A stretch of 11,814 nucleotides of DNA from Patescibacteria group bacterium (GTDB lineage: Bacteria > Patescibacteriota > Patescibacteriia > UBA9934), in contig JAHILS010000044.1 in NCBI GenBank assembly GCA_018896835.1, forward strand, positions 1-11,814, read 5' to 3'. How positions within the stretch are numbered: the stretch's first letter is position 1; each line of letters begins with the position of its first letter. The notes beneath the pieces were generated by a model that did not search any database, had not been told where the DNA came from, and saw only the letters and a list, made by a program, of their open reading frames with translations. The position numbers and the translations under genes are program-made. Shown here piece by piece: positions 1 through 6,451 of this stretch.

Positions 1-484
1 AAACAGAGTCAACTATGCCGATCAAGTATCCATCATTAGCTACAACGGCAAAGCCTTCTTCAATTTGGTTGTGTGATCCCTGGTCTATTAAAATAGTATA
101 TTCCCCAGATTGTGAGTGAGATAGAATTCTAGCAGTAGTTATTTCATATTCTACCGTTTGTGAGTATCCAAGCAGTTGCTCTAATTCTTGGACACGTTTT
201 TCGAGCTGATATGTATATGCTTGGTCTGTAACTGCTTTGTCGGCAATTGATTTGTAGTTTTCGATCTGTGAATGTAAAGATTCTGAAGATGAAAATGTTT
301 GAACAAGAAATGTGTTCAGCGTTATGCTAGTCGAATACAATCTTGATTGAACTGCCTGAGCTACGCCTGAAATAGGCGTCCATCTTACTAATAAGAATGT
401 AAATAAGGCTACCAGGAGTATCATTGCTATGATCTGTACCGGCCTTGTTATTTTTGAGGTTCTTCTTTGTCGAAATAAGTACAT
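1..484 (-). CDS. mreC: MreC, rod-shape-determining protein (N-terminal part, cut by window edge)
   Basis: I translated this frame by hand; it stays open from an ATG at 484 to the left edge (161 residues). MreC is a single-pass membrane protein whose extracytoplasmic part links MreB filaments to the peptidoglycan elongation machinery. Visible here are a short basic cytoplasmic tail (RQRRTSK), one hydrophobic helix at about residues 17-34, a stretch at about 65-105 likely to form the family's coiled coil, and the start of the beta domain. That start includes I-D-Q-G (residues 133-136) and a D-G-Y-L-I-G-I-V segment near 151, matching the MreC pattern of an Asp-x-Gly turn followed by a G-x-I/V-G-x-V strand. 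The ATG lies 2 bases after the mreB stop with no clear Shine-Dalgarno, so translation is probably coupled to mreB. The C-terminal half is outside the window. Confidence 0.88.
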   Translation of the reverse strand, partial: MYLFRQRRTSKITRPVQIIAMILLVALFTFLLVRWTPISGVAQAVQSRLYSTSITLNTFLVQTFSSSESLHSQIENYKSIADKAVTDQAYTYQLEKRVQELEQLLGYSQTVEYEITTARILSHSQSGEYTILIDQGSHNQIEEGFAVVANDGYLIGIVDSV

Positions 485-486
485 TT

Positions 487-1539
487 TTATGCGTATGGTT
501 CGTCAGACGTCGAAGGTATAGCAATTTCTTTAAGTAATTGTTCGTCTTCTAGAAGTGCCCCAGTACCTCGCACGATTGTTGTTAGTGGATCTTCCGCAAT
601 TCGTACAGGGACATCAGTTTCCTTAGAGATAAGGTGGTCTATCCCACGCAAAAGCGCACCTCCACCACATAGAACAATTCCGCGTTCGTATATGTCGGCG
701 ACGAGTTCAGGCGGTGTTTGCTCGAGGGTTGACTTGATATTTTGAATTATTACTTTTACAGATTTATTCAAAGCCTCTCTGATTTGTCCGTCTGAAACAA
801 GAATTTCTTTTGGAAGTCCAGTCATTAGGTCTCTGCCCCGCATTTCTATTTCTACCAAGTCTCCTAATTGTACCGCGTTTCCAATTCGACATTTTACGTT
901 TTCTGATACTTTATCTCCAACAAAAAGGTTGAAAACATCTCGTATATATTGGGTTATATTTTTCGTCATCTCGTCGCCGGCAATGGATAGTGATTTCCAT
1001 GTAACTACCCCGTTAAGCGAGATAACAGCTATTTCTGTTTTCCCACCACCGATGTTTACAATCATGTTCCCAATTGATTCTGATATTGGTAAACGTGCTC
1101 CGATGGCGGCTGCTATTGGTTCTTCTACAAGAATTACCTTTCGAGCACCAGCATTTATAACCGCATCTTCAACAGCTTTTCTTTCCACCTCAGTGATTTC
1201 TAGGGGGACATTTATTACGACTCGTGGTCTTGGGACGATGGTAAATTTGTCGTCGTGAATTTTATCAATAAAAAACTTAAGCATTTTTTCCGTTACCTCA
1301 AAATCAGAAACAACTCCTTTTGTTAGTGGGCGCGTTGTTTTAATGTGTGGCGGGGTTTTGCCCATCATGTCCTTTGCACTATGCCCAACAGCCACAATTT
1401 GATTTGTGCGTTGGTTAATTGAAACGATCGATGGTTCGTTAATAACAATCCCCTTTCCCTTAACATAAAGCAGGGTATTTTCAGTACCTAGGTCTATGCC
1501 TATATCCTCGGAAAATCGACCAAAAAATGTGTTCAACAT
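487..1539 (-). CDS. mreB: MreB, actin-like rod-shape protein
   Basis: A 350-residue actin-fold ATPase that forms membrane-bound filaments guiding lateral cell-wall synthesis; the length is normal for the family. The N-terminus (MLNTFFGRFSEDIGIDLGT) resembles the amphipathic membrane-binding start of E. coli MreB. Phosphate-1 motif D-I-G-I-D-L-G-T is at 12-19, G-V-V-S-D-F-E-V-T at 75-83, the connect-1 motif with E-E-P-I-A-A-A at 139-145, and the adenosine motif C-G-G-G-A-L-L-R-G at 291-299. The phosphate-2 loop reads N-I-G-G-G-K-T-E (162-169), where MreB normally has D-I-G-G-G-T-T-E; see findings. A good promoter lies just upstream (1559-1587), and mreC follows after 2 bases, the standard mreB-mreC order. 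Identity is certain; the effect of the altered loop is not. Confidence 0.97.
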   Translation of the reverse strand: MLNTFFGRFSEDIGIDLGTENTLLYVKGKGIVINEPSIVSINQRTNQIVAVGHSAKDMMGKTPPHIKTTRPLTKGVVSDFEVTEKMLKFFIDKIHDDKFTIVPRPRVVINVPLEITEVERKAVEDAVINAGARKVILVEEPIAAAIGARLPISESIGNMIVNIGGGKTEIAVISLNGVVTWKSLSIAGDEMTKNITQYIRDVFNLFVGDKVSENVKCRIGNAVQLGDLVEIEMRGRDLMTGLPKEILVSDGQIREALNKSVKVIIQNIKSTLEQTPPELVADIYERGIVLCGGGALLRGIDHLISKETDVPVRIAEDPLTTIVRGTGALLEDEQLLKEIAIPSTSDEPYA

Positions 1540-1558
1540 AAGCTCTACTTGAGCCTAT

Positions 1559-1587
1559 ATTTTATCCCAAGACTGGTCTTAATTCAA
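1559..1587 (-). promoter_or_regulatory. Candidate sigma-70-type promoter for mreB
   Basis: Reading the minus strand, TTGAAT (1587-1582) is followed after exactly 17 bases by TAAAAT (1564-1559). These match the -35 and -10 consensus at 4 of 6 and 5 of 6 positions. The predicted start near 1552 leaves a leader of about a dozen bases before the mreB ATG. The -35 overlaps the stop codon of the preceding membrane-protein gene. The spacer contains a small palindrome, AAGAC-CA-GTCTT. No strong Shine-Dalgarno is present. Inferred from sequence pattern only. Confidence 0.5.
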
Positions 1588-1982
1588 GAGGACTTGTTGG
1601 TTCCCAAATCGGCTGAAAGTGAGATAAATTCAATAATGGAGATAGTTAAAATAAGTAGTAAAAGTACCATTGTTGAAAAATAGCCTTTTGAAAGTAGTAT
1701 TAGCGAGGTTTCAAGTAAGATGGCGAACAAAATACCCTGCCTTAAAGATATACGCATCATGGATTCAATGGTGGTATGTTTTTTTCGTATGATACGGATT
1801 AGGGTCGCTAAAGTCGCGAGAAAACCAATTAAAGTAACAAAAAGTGTTAGGTAAAAAGCCAGAAATCCAAACGCTCCAGTAGTTGCAGGGTTAATACTAA
1901 TAAGAACAATTAACCAAGCGCAAAATGTTATTGCGGTCCCTGATGCTAGGAAAAGTATGTATTGTTTTAAAGACATGCTCAT
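1584..1982 (-). CDS. Conserved hypothetical four-helix membrane protein
   Basis: A 132-residue, strongly hydrophobic protein with four likely transmembrane helices at about residues 9-30, 36-63, 84-99 and 102-123. A basic cytoplasmic-type loop (R-I-I-R-K-K-H at 63-69, then S-L-R-Q-G at 79-83) lies between helices 2 and 3. The pattern N-P-x3-G-x2-G-F-x2-F-Y at 31-44, followed by R-Q-G and a late E-F (118-119), resembles an uncharacterised membrane family I recall as widespread in Patescibacteria genomes; that link is from memory. No catalytic motif is visible and I assign no function. It starts 6 bases after the DUF721 gene ends; an ATG two codons further in (1976) is an alternative start. An extended -10 element lies directly upstream. 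Its position between a DUF721 gene and mreB gives only a weak hint of a cell-envelope role. Confidence 0.8.
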   Translation of the reverse strand: MSMSLKQYILFLASGTAITFCAWLIVLISINPATTGAFGFLAFYLTLFVTLIGFLATLATLIRIIRKKHTTIESMMRISLRQGILFAILLETSLILLSKGYFSTMVLLLLILTISIIEFISLSADLGTNKSS

Positions 1983-1987
1983 ATGAC

Positions 1988-1996
1988 ATTATACCA
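1988..1996 (-). promoter_or_regulatory. Perfect extended -10 element upstream of the membrane-protein gene
   Basis: The minus strand reads TGGTATAAT, i.e. the extended -10 TG-n-TATAAT with all consensus bases, overlapping the last codons and stop of the DUF721 gene. Only 5 bases separate it from the ATG at 1982, so transcription would start on or beside that ATG and give a leaderless or nearly leaderless mRNA. No convincing -35 box lies 17 bases upstream, which is normal for extended -10 promoters. Chance occurrence inside coding sequence is possible. Confidence 0.4.
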
Positions 1997-2387
1997 GAGT
2001 GTCGGCTGAATGATCGAGTGCATGTGGATCAATTTTCACAAAAATATTTTCGATTATCGCTGAAGGTATTTTTTGCTCGATTTTTTCCTGCAACGATGCA
2101 CGAATTGAATTTGCTAAATGAGCAGATGCACTATGTCTACAGGCGATGGTTAGTGTTTTGTAGGTAAAAGATAAAACCCGAATGTCCTTAAGAAATTGAG
2201 GTTCGATCAAGTTACATAGTATGTTATTGCCTTCTCTGACTATCAGTGCTGATTGAACCTGCCTGCCAATTCCGTGACGGGAAAGAGTGTCGGAAATAAG
2301 ATTGCCCATTGGAATGGCGTGCTTTCTGTGCATTCTGTCTGGTCGTTTTTTTGTATACTGACCACTATTGTATTTATTTGTATACAT
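1989..2387 (-). CDS. DUF721 / DciA-like protein
   Basis: With the start at the ATG at 2387 this is a 132-residue basic protein. The segment from M-G-N-L-I-S-D-T-L onward follows the DUF721 pattern: a short helix region containing R-H-G-I-G-R-Q-V, then strand and helix elements with L-T-I-A-C-R-H-S-A-S-A-H-L-A, and a final I-F-V-K-I strand. Several DUF721 proteins are DciA, which helps load the replicative helicase DnaB; whether this one does so is inference. The ATG lies 4 bases after the helicase stop, favouring coupled translation. The frame is open upstream to 2429, but that start would overlap the helicase, and ATGs at 2333 and 2309 are also possible. The usual conserved Trp of DciA is not obvious, so I name only the domain family. 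Confidence 0.68.
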   Translation of the reverse strand: MYTNKYNSGQYTKKRPDRMHRKHAIPMGNLISDTLSRHGIGRQVQSALIVREGNNILCNLIEPQFLKDIRVLSFTYKTLTIACRHSASAHLANSIRASLQEKIEQKIPSAIIENIFVKIDPHALDHSADTLV

Positions 2388-2391
2388 ATCA

Positions 2392-5313
2392 TTAAAATGC
2401 ACTTTCCTGACAGATGTCGCGGAAATCACAATGTTGACAGTGGTATCCTGGGCTGGCTTGAAAATCGCTTTTTCTTACTTTATCAACAGAATCAATAACT
2501 TCGTTAATTAGTTTTTGTTTTTCCTTTTCATTCGGTTCAAAGCTAATGCTTGAGTTATTTTCAAGATAATGATATGTAGCTTTTGTAATATTGAGTGCTG
2601 GGTCAAAACATTGTGAACACGCCAGCGCATAGAGAACTAACTGTTTTTTTTCGTCCCATCCTAGTTTTTCTTTTGGTTTTCCAGTTTTATAATCTATGAT
2701 TTCGTAGCCATTTTCGATTTTATCAATCCTGTCAATACGTCCCTTCATGGAAATATCGCCTATTTTTAAAGTAAAATCTTTTTCTAAAAACTCAATTTTT
2801 GGCAAGTTTTGTTTCACGATTTCATAATATTCGGCAAGAATGTCTTTTCCTTTTTGATGGTACTCTTCTCTAATCTCTGAGTCAGGGTACCACTCATCTA
2901 TCCAACAAGTTTCGTACAACTCCAGTAGCCTGTCTTTTGCAGGAACAGTTGTTGGCCTAGCGTCTTGAACAAACATTGATGTTTGCTCAAGGTTTGATAG
3001 ATTGATATATTCTTTTGAAAATTGTTCCAAAGTATTGTGCATTGTTTTACCAAAACTCATCTGATAGCGCCCAAAAACTGGTACGCGTAGAATATGGGCA
3101 AATTTATATTGCAAAGGACATTTTGAAAAAGCAGCAATTTGCGTAAAACTAATATTTTTTGGTAGTTCATATTTACGAATTGCGGTTTCTGTTTCTTCAT
3201 TTTTTTGTTCATCGATTTCTTTTACTTGATTGGCAATTTGTTTTTCAACGCCAAGCTCGTGGACGAAACGTGATAATTTTCGTTTTCGCGATCCACCGTA
3301 ATCATCAGCTGAGAAAAGATATAAATGTTCTTTAGCGCGCGTCATTGCCACATAGAAAAGTCTCCGTTCTTCTTCGATGTGCTCATCCCGATCCGCACTT
3401 AATTGTATTTTGATAAGTCCTTGCGGGATCTCGATTGGATCTGATTTTCTTTGCGAAGGAAATCGTTGCTCAACAACGTTTACCAAGAATACAAATTTAT
3501 ACTCTAATCCTTTTGAAGCGTGGATCGTCATGATCTGTACTACGTCAGGTCCTTCGGTTGGGTCGCCAGAAAGTGCCCCAGATTCACCACTTGCCCGTTC
3601 ATGCTCAAATTCAGTTAGAAAATGATGCAATGTTTTGTCATCATTGGCATATTCAAATTTTTTGATCCTCTCAAAGAATTTTTGCAAAAGTCCGTTTTCT
3701 TCAATTTGCTGTGTTTCTTCTAATAATTGAATATTACCAATGATGCCGGTTTGTTTGACTATCTCAACAAACAATTCGCTTGATGGTTTACGTTTGGCAA
3801 GAATGCGCAGGTCGGTGAGTATCCTTAATATCTCAGAAATTTTTATTTTGCCAGCGTCTGAAATTTCTGGAGTCTGTTCTAATACTTCAAAGAGCGATAA
3901 TCCTTTTTTCTTACTTTGTAGTGATAATTTAGATATATCATTTTCAAAAATGCCAAGTTTTGGATGGCTTAAAATTCTATAAAATGATGGACTGTCGTAT
4001 GGGAGTTCAACAACCCGCATCCACGCTAGGCAATCCAAGATCAATGGCTTTGTATATAGCCCAGATAGCGCTAGAAACTTGTAAGGCATGTTTATTTGAT
4101 CCATTGTCTCAATGAAAGGCTCAGCGTGGGAGTTGGCTCGTACTAATATTGCAAAGTCGCTCCAACGGCAGTCGTATTCTTTTTTGAGTTGGATTATTTT
4201 TGCAACAACACCATGCAATTCTTCTTGTAAATTAACAGCATGGATGTGCTCAACCATGCCTTCTATACCAAGGTTTGGCTTAAGCTCTTTGTTTATTTTT
4301 TCTGTAAACTCCAGCCGATTGGGATTGTTTTTTTGGATTAAACTATAAGCATGAGCCAAGACTTTATTTGAACTTCGATAATTTTCCGTTAAAACAATTC
4401 TTTTTGCATTTTGGAAATCACTGGTAAAACTTAATATGTTTGAAAGTGATGCTCCGCGGAATTTGTAAATCGATTGGTCATCGTCGCCAACAACAGTAAT
4501 GTTAAATGGCTCCTTTAATAAAAGTTTAACAAGTTCATACTGAGCGCTGTTTGTATCTTGAAATTCGTCAACTAAAATATATTTAAATTGATCTTGATAT
4601 TTTTTGCAGATTTTTGGTCGTTTTTGAAAAAGCTCAATTGTGTAAGCTACAAGGTCAGCAAAATCCATCGAGTTGTTTTCCAGCAGGATTTGTTGGTATG
4701 TGTGGTACGCGCTAGCTAACTCTTTAATTCGACTAACCTCACCGAGCTCTGCTTGTTGCTCATCAGACGCTACACCTTCGGCTGAGTCTATGTTCATAGC
4801 CAAATTTTCTGCAAAAGAAAGATATTGCTCTGGAGTAACCATTTCATCTTTAATTCGAGAGAAGTGTTGCAATAGTGCGCGAATGAACCTGGTTGGATCT
4901 GATTTGGGGCGGTAATAGTCAAGCTCAAAACGATCGATATTTTTGCGCATTAGCAAGTAGGTATCAACTTCGTCTAGCAGATTAAATTCATGCGGAATGC
5001 CAATGTCCAGGGCATGTTGGCGCAAAATACGTTCACAGAATGAGTGAAAAGTTGAAATCCACATATCAACATAGCCGATTGGAAGCAGCTGATCAACGCG
5101 CTCTTCCATCTCGGTAGCTGACTTCTCTGTGAAGGTAAGGGCTAATATTTGCTCAGGCTTTGCCTTACCCTGTTCAATCAACCAAGCTATCCGCTGGGTG
5201 ATAACAGTAGTTTTCCCAGTTCCAGCGCCAGCAATAATCATTAGCGCACCACAATCGTGCGTTACAGCTTCTAATTGCTGGCTATTTAAGTTCTCAAGCA
5301 AATTTTGACTCAT
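2392..5313 (-). CDS. UvrD/PcrA-family helicase fused to a RecB/AddB-type Fe-S nuclease domain
   Basis: A superfamily 1A 3'-5' DNA helicase with a C-terminal nuclease domain, for double-strand break processing or repair. Positions count from the in-frame ATG at 5325 (977 residues). Helicase motifs: Walker A G-A-G-T-G-K-T-T at 33-40, motif II D-E-F-Q-D-T at 253-258, motif III G-D-D-D-Q-S-I-Y at 280-287, N-Y-R-S at 315-318, motif V T-I-H-A-S-K-G-L-E at 600-608, motif VI R-R-L-F-Y-V-A-M-T-R-A at 654-664. The nuclease domain has H763, D865, D878-Y-K880 and Q895-x3-Y-A, the PD-(D/E)XK pattern. C736 plus C963-x2-C966-x5-C972 match the AddB/Cas4-type Fe-S cysteines. I prefer the ATG at 5313 (M5) because GGGG sits 6 bases before it; 5325 is the alternative. 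It resembles an AddA helicase joined to an AddB-like nuclease in one chain, and no separate addB or recC is visible nearby. Confidence 0.93.
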   Translation of the reverse strand: MSQNLLENLNSQQLEAVTHDCGALMIIAGAGTGKTTVITQRIAWLIEQGKAKPEQILALTFTEKSATEMEERVDQLLPIGYVDMWISTFHSFCERILRQHALDIGIPHEFNLLDEVDTYLLMRKNIDRFELDYYRPKSDPTRFIRALLQHFSRIKDEMVTPEQYLSFAENLAMNIDSAEGVASDEQQAELGEVSRIKELASAYHTYQQILLENNSMDFADLVAYTIELFQKRPKICKKYQDQFKYILVDEFQDTNSAQYELVKLLLKEPFNITVVGDDDQSIYKFRGASLSNILSFTSDFQNAKRIVLTENYRSSNKVLAHAYSLIQKNNPNRLEFTEKINKELKPNLGIEGMVEHIHAVNLQEELHGVVAKIIQLKKEYDCRWSDFAILVRANSHAEPFIETMDQINMPYKFLALSGLYTKPLILDCLAWMRVVELPYDSPSFYRILSHPKLGIFENDISKLSLQSKKKGLSLFEVLEQTPEISDAGKIKISEILRILTDLRILAKRKPSSELFVEIVKQTGIIGNIQLLEETQQIEENGLLQKFFERIKKFEYANDDKTLHHFLTEFEHERASGESGALSGDPTEGPDVVQIMTIHASKGLEYKFVFLVNVVEQRFPSQRKSDPIEIPQGLIKIQLSADRDEHIEEERRLFYVAMTRAKEHLYLFSADDYGGSRKRKLSRFVHELGVEKQIANQVKEIDEQKNEETETAIRKYELPKNISFTQIAAFSKCPLQYKFAHILRVPVFGRYQMSFGKTMHNTLEQFSKEYINLSNLEQTSMFVQDARPTTVPAKDRLLELYETCWIDEWYPDSEIREEYHQKGKDILAEYYEIVKQNLPKIEFLEKDFTLKIGDISMKGRIDRIDKIENGYEIIDYKTGKPKEKLGWDEKKQLVLYALACSQCFDPALNITKATYHYLENNSSISFEPNEKEKQKLINEVIDSVDKVRKSDFQASPGYHCQHCDFRDICQESAF

Positions 5314-5333
5314 ACGTAACCCCATTTTACCAC

Positions 5334-5360
5334 AAAGGCCAGCACCTAGTGCTGGCCTTT
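5334..5360 (-). terminator. Strong hairpin between the 136-aa carbonic-anhydrase-like gene and the helicase gene
   Basis: A perfect 12-base-pair inverted repeat: AAAGGCCAGCAC (5334-5345), a 3-base loop, and its complement (5349-5360). It starts 28 bases after the carbonic-anhydrase-like stop, so it can end that transcript. The U-rich tail is weak on the minus strand (CCTTTGTGG) and slightly better on the plus strand. It ends only 8 bases before the upstream helicase ATG and 20 bases before the preferred one, so it could also act as an attenuator or 5' structure. Stem is certain, role inferred. Confidence 0.6.
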
Positions 5361-5387
5361 GGTTTATTCACATGTAATTGATGTTTT

Positions 5388-5798
5388 TTACTCGATAACC
5401 TCAATATTCGTCTGTTCCCTGCTCACGGTGTCGCCAAGGAGCATTATTATTTCTAGTTCTGGGTATTTTTTTGATAGTTTCTCTTTTGCCTTACGAAGTT
5501 CGCCAATGTGAAATTCTTTTTCTTCCTCTTTGGTCTCAAACTTGTCTGATCCGCCGTATGCTCCACAATCTGTATGGTTCATGAGCATGAGAGTCGATAT
5601 TGAGTGAAGTTTTACTGAAAGATCAATTTGAGTTTCAACAAAACCTTGTTCTGTGTCGTTAATGTCTTTAACAGCTCCAGCCACACCAATAATGTCGGTT
5701 GTGTTAACCAGGTCGTGGGTTTCCAGGAAGTCTTGGATTGAAGGGTTAAGACGAAAATCCATGCAGTGAACAATGGCGTGGGTGCAAGAGTGTGACAT
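5388..5798 (-). CDS. Short beta-carbonic-anhydrase-like zinc protein (native composition)
   Basis: A 136-residue protein with the zinc-site pattern of beta-carbonic anhydrases, which interconvert CO2 and bicarbonate in the cytoplasm. C12-M-D14-F-R16 gives the first Cys ligand and the Asp-Arg dyad; N-H75-T-D-C78-G-A gives the H-x2-C ligands; a G-x-A-G-A-V segment lies at 38-43 between them. It is clearly shorter than classical members (roughly 190-220 residues), so the C-terminal helical part is reduced; short forms of this kind are known among carbonic-anhydrase-like proteins. It ends with a lysine/glutamate-rich helix and an I-I-M-L-L-G strand. Base composition matches the surrounding genes. 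No Shine-Dalgarno precedes the ATG. It lies next to a second, GC-rich family member. Zinc binding is likely; actual carbonic anhydrase activity is inferred. Confidence 0.8.
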   Translation of the reverse strand: MSHSCTHAIVHCMDFRLNPSIQDFLETHDLVNTTDIIGVAGAVKDINDTEQGFVETQIDLSVKLHSISTLMLMNHTDCGAYGGSDKFETKEEEKEFHIGELRKAKEKLSKKYPELEIIMLLGDTVSREQTNIEVIE

Positions 5799-5822
5799 AA
5801 GAATATTGATTAATTCTTGAAT

Positions 5823-5831
5823 ATATTAGCA
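5823..5831 (-). promoter_or_regulatory. Weak candidate extended -10 for the 136-aa carbonic-anhydrase-like gene
   Basis: In the AT-rich gap between the two carbonic-anhydrase-like genes the minus strand reads TGCTAATAT, an extended -10 with a 4-of-6 hexamer, about 24 bases before the ATG at 5798. No -35 match is visible. The hairpin just upstream (5847-5869) would stop read-through, so a separate promoter is expected about here; this site is a guess. Confidence 0.22.
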
Positions 5832-5846
5832 TAAATAAAGCAGAAC

Positions 5847-5869
5847 GACCAGCCCTGGGTGGGCTGGTC
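5847..5869 (-). terminator. Probable intrinsic terminator of the GC-rich carbonic-anhydrase-like gene
   Basis: A perfect 9-base-pair stem, GACCAGCCC (5847-5855) and GGGCTGGTC (5861-5869), with a 5-base loop, begins 24 bases after the stop at 5894. The minus strand continues GTTCTGCTTTATTTATG, a broken but U-rich tail. Position and stem strength support termination of the GC-rich gene. The core CCAGC/GCTGG is shared with the hairpin at 5334-5360, so the 136-aa gene is bracketed by similar stems. Confidence 0.6.
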
Positions 5870-5893
5870 AGCGAGAAGTGAGACGTACAAGCG

Positions 5894-6424
5894 CTAGGTT
5901 TGATTGAGGAACTCGGCGCTGATGACCACACTGTCCGGCGTGGTGCCGGAAAGATGCTGGATGAGCCCGAGCACCACGGGCTGCTGTCTGATGTAGATGC
6001 CCGTGTCGCGACGTATGCGCATTTGATTCTTGACGATACCGTCGTTGAGGAAGAGGGTTGCGGAGTCGAGGTGCTCGAACAGGACATCGGGATCTTTGAG
6101 ATCAGCACCGCTCTCGGCGGCGCAGCCCTGATCGTGGCCGCAGACTACAATCACATCCACTCGACCTCCCGCCTCTTCGATCTCGTGGATGTTCCAGATG
6201 AGCTCATCCACGAGATTTACGCGTGACGACCCGGTACGGTCGTCGGGGATGATGTCGCGGGTGCCGGCCAGGAGTGGCGATGGGCCGGGCACGCGGTAGT
6301 GGTGCATGGAGATGGCATCTTCGCCCAGTTTGGCGCGGATCGCACTCTGCGTGGATCTGCGGCTTTCGTCGTGGCTGAGCCGTGGGTCGATGCATTCGAT
6401 CAGGATGAAGGTGTTAGGGTACAT
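5894..6424 (-). CDS. GC-rich divergent beta-carbonic-anhydrase-like protein, likely horizontally acquired
   Basis: A 176-residue protein with the framework of a beta-carbonic anhydrase but an altered zinc motif. C11-I-D13-P-R15 matches C-x-D-x-R. A V-P-G-P turn is at 45-48. The second motif is C95-G-H97-D-Q-G-C101, i.e. H-x3-C rather than the usual H-x2-C, with an extra Cys two residues before the His. My count gives 290 G+C in 480 bases (60%) within the gene, against about 40% next door, and the protein is rich in Arg, Asp, Gly and Ala. It is the only gene in the window with a textbook Shine-Dalgarno (AAGGAG, 5 bases before the ATG). It has its own promoter candidate, a 5' stem-loop and a terminator, between the atp operon and a second family member. 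Family membership is likely; enzymatic activity and exact ligands are uncertain. Confidence 0.7.
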   Translation of the reverse strand: MYPNTFILIECIDPRLSHDESRRSTQSAIRAKLGEDAISMHHYRVPGPSPLLAGTRDIIPDDRTGSSRVNLVDELIWNIHEIEEAGGRVDVIVVCGHDQGCAAESGADLKDPDVLFEHLDSATLFLNDGIVKNQMRIRRDTGIYIRQQPVVLGLIQHLSGTTPDSVVISAEFLNQT

Positions 6425-6429
6425 GTGTA

Positions 6430-6435
6430 CTCCTT
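6430..6435 (-). promoter_or_regulatory. Strong Shine-Dalgarno of the GC-rich gene
   Basis: The minus strand reads AAGGAG, five bases before the ATG at 6424. It fixes the start codon and stands out because the other genes here lack a comparable site. Confidence 0.8.
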
Positions 6436-6451
6436 AGTGCAGGTTTATCAT

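Noticed and set aside
327..524. Minus-strand 65-codon frame overlapping the mreB end and mreC start
   Set aside because: The overlapping mreC frame has a membrane helix and family motifs; this one has none.
929..1258. Plus-strand 109-codon frame inside mreB
   Set aside because: mreB on the minus strand carries all actin-family motifs; this is its antisense shadow.
1584..1586. TGA stop, considered as a recoded codon (Gly, as in some Patescibacteria)
   Set aside because: Reading through adds only about a dozen codons into the mreB promoter before a TAG. No in-frame TGA occurs inside any conserved gene, so the standard code is the simpler view.
2309..2429. Longer start (2429) or shorter starts (2333, 2309) for the DUF721 gene
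   Set aside because: 2429 overlaps the helicase end by about 38 bases, while 2333 and 2309 leave a larger gap. 2387 gives the tightest coupling, though the evidence is not decisive.
5746..6108. Minus-strand frame of 120 codons overlapping both carbonic-anhydrase-like genes
   Set aside because: Low-complexity Ser/Thr/Pro translation typical of an out-of-frame reading of the GC-rich gene; it spans a terminator.
5900..6226. 108-codon open frame on the plus strand, antisense to the GC-rich gene
   Set aside because: Long antisense frames are expected in GC-rich coding DNA. It has no recognisable domain, and the minus-strand frame has a strong SD and zinc motifs.
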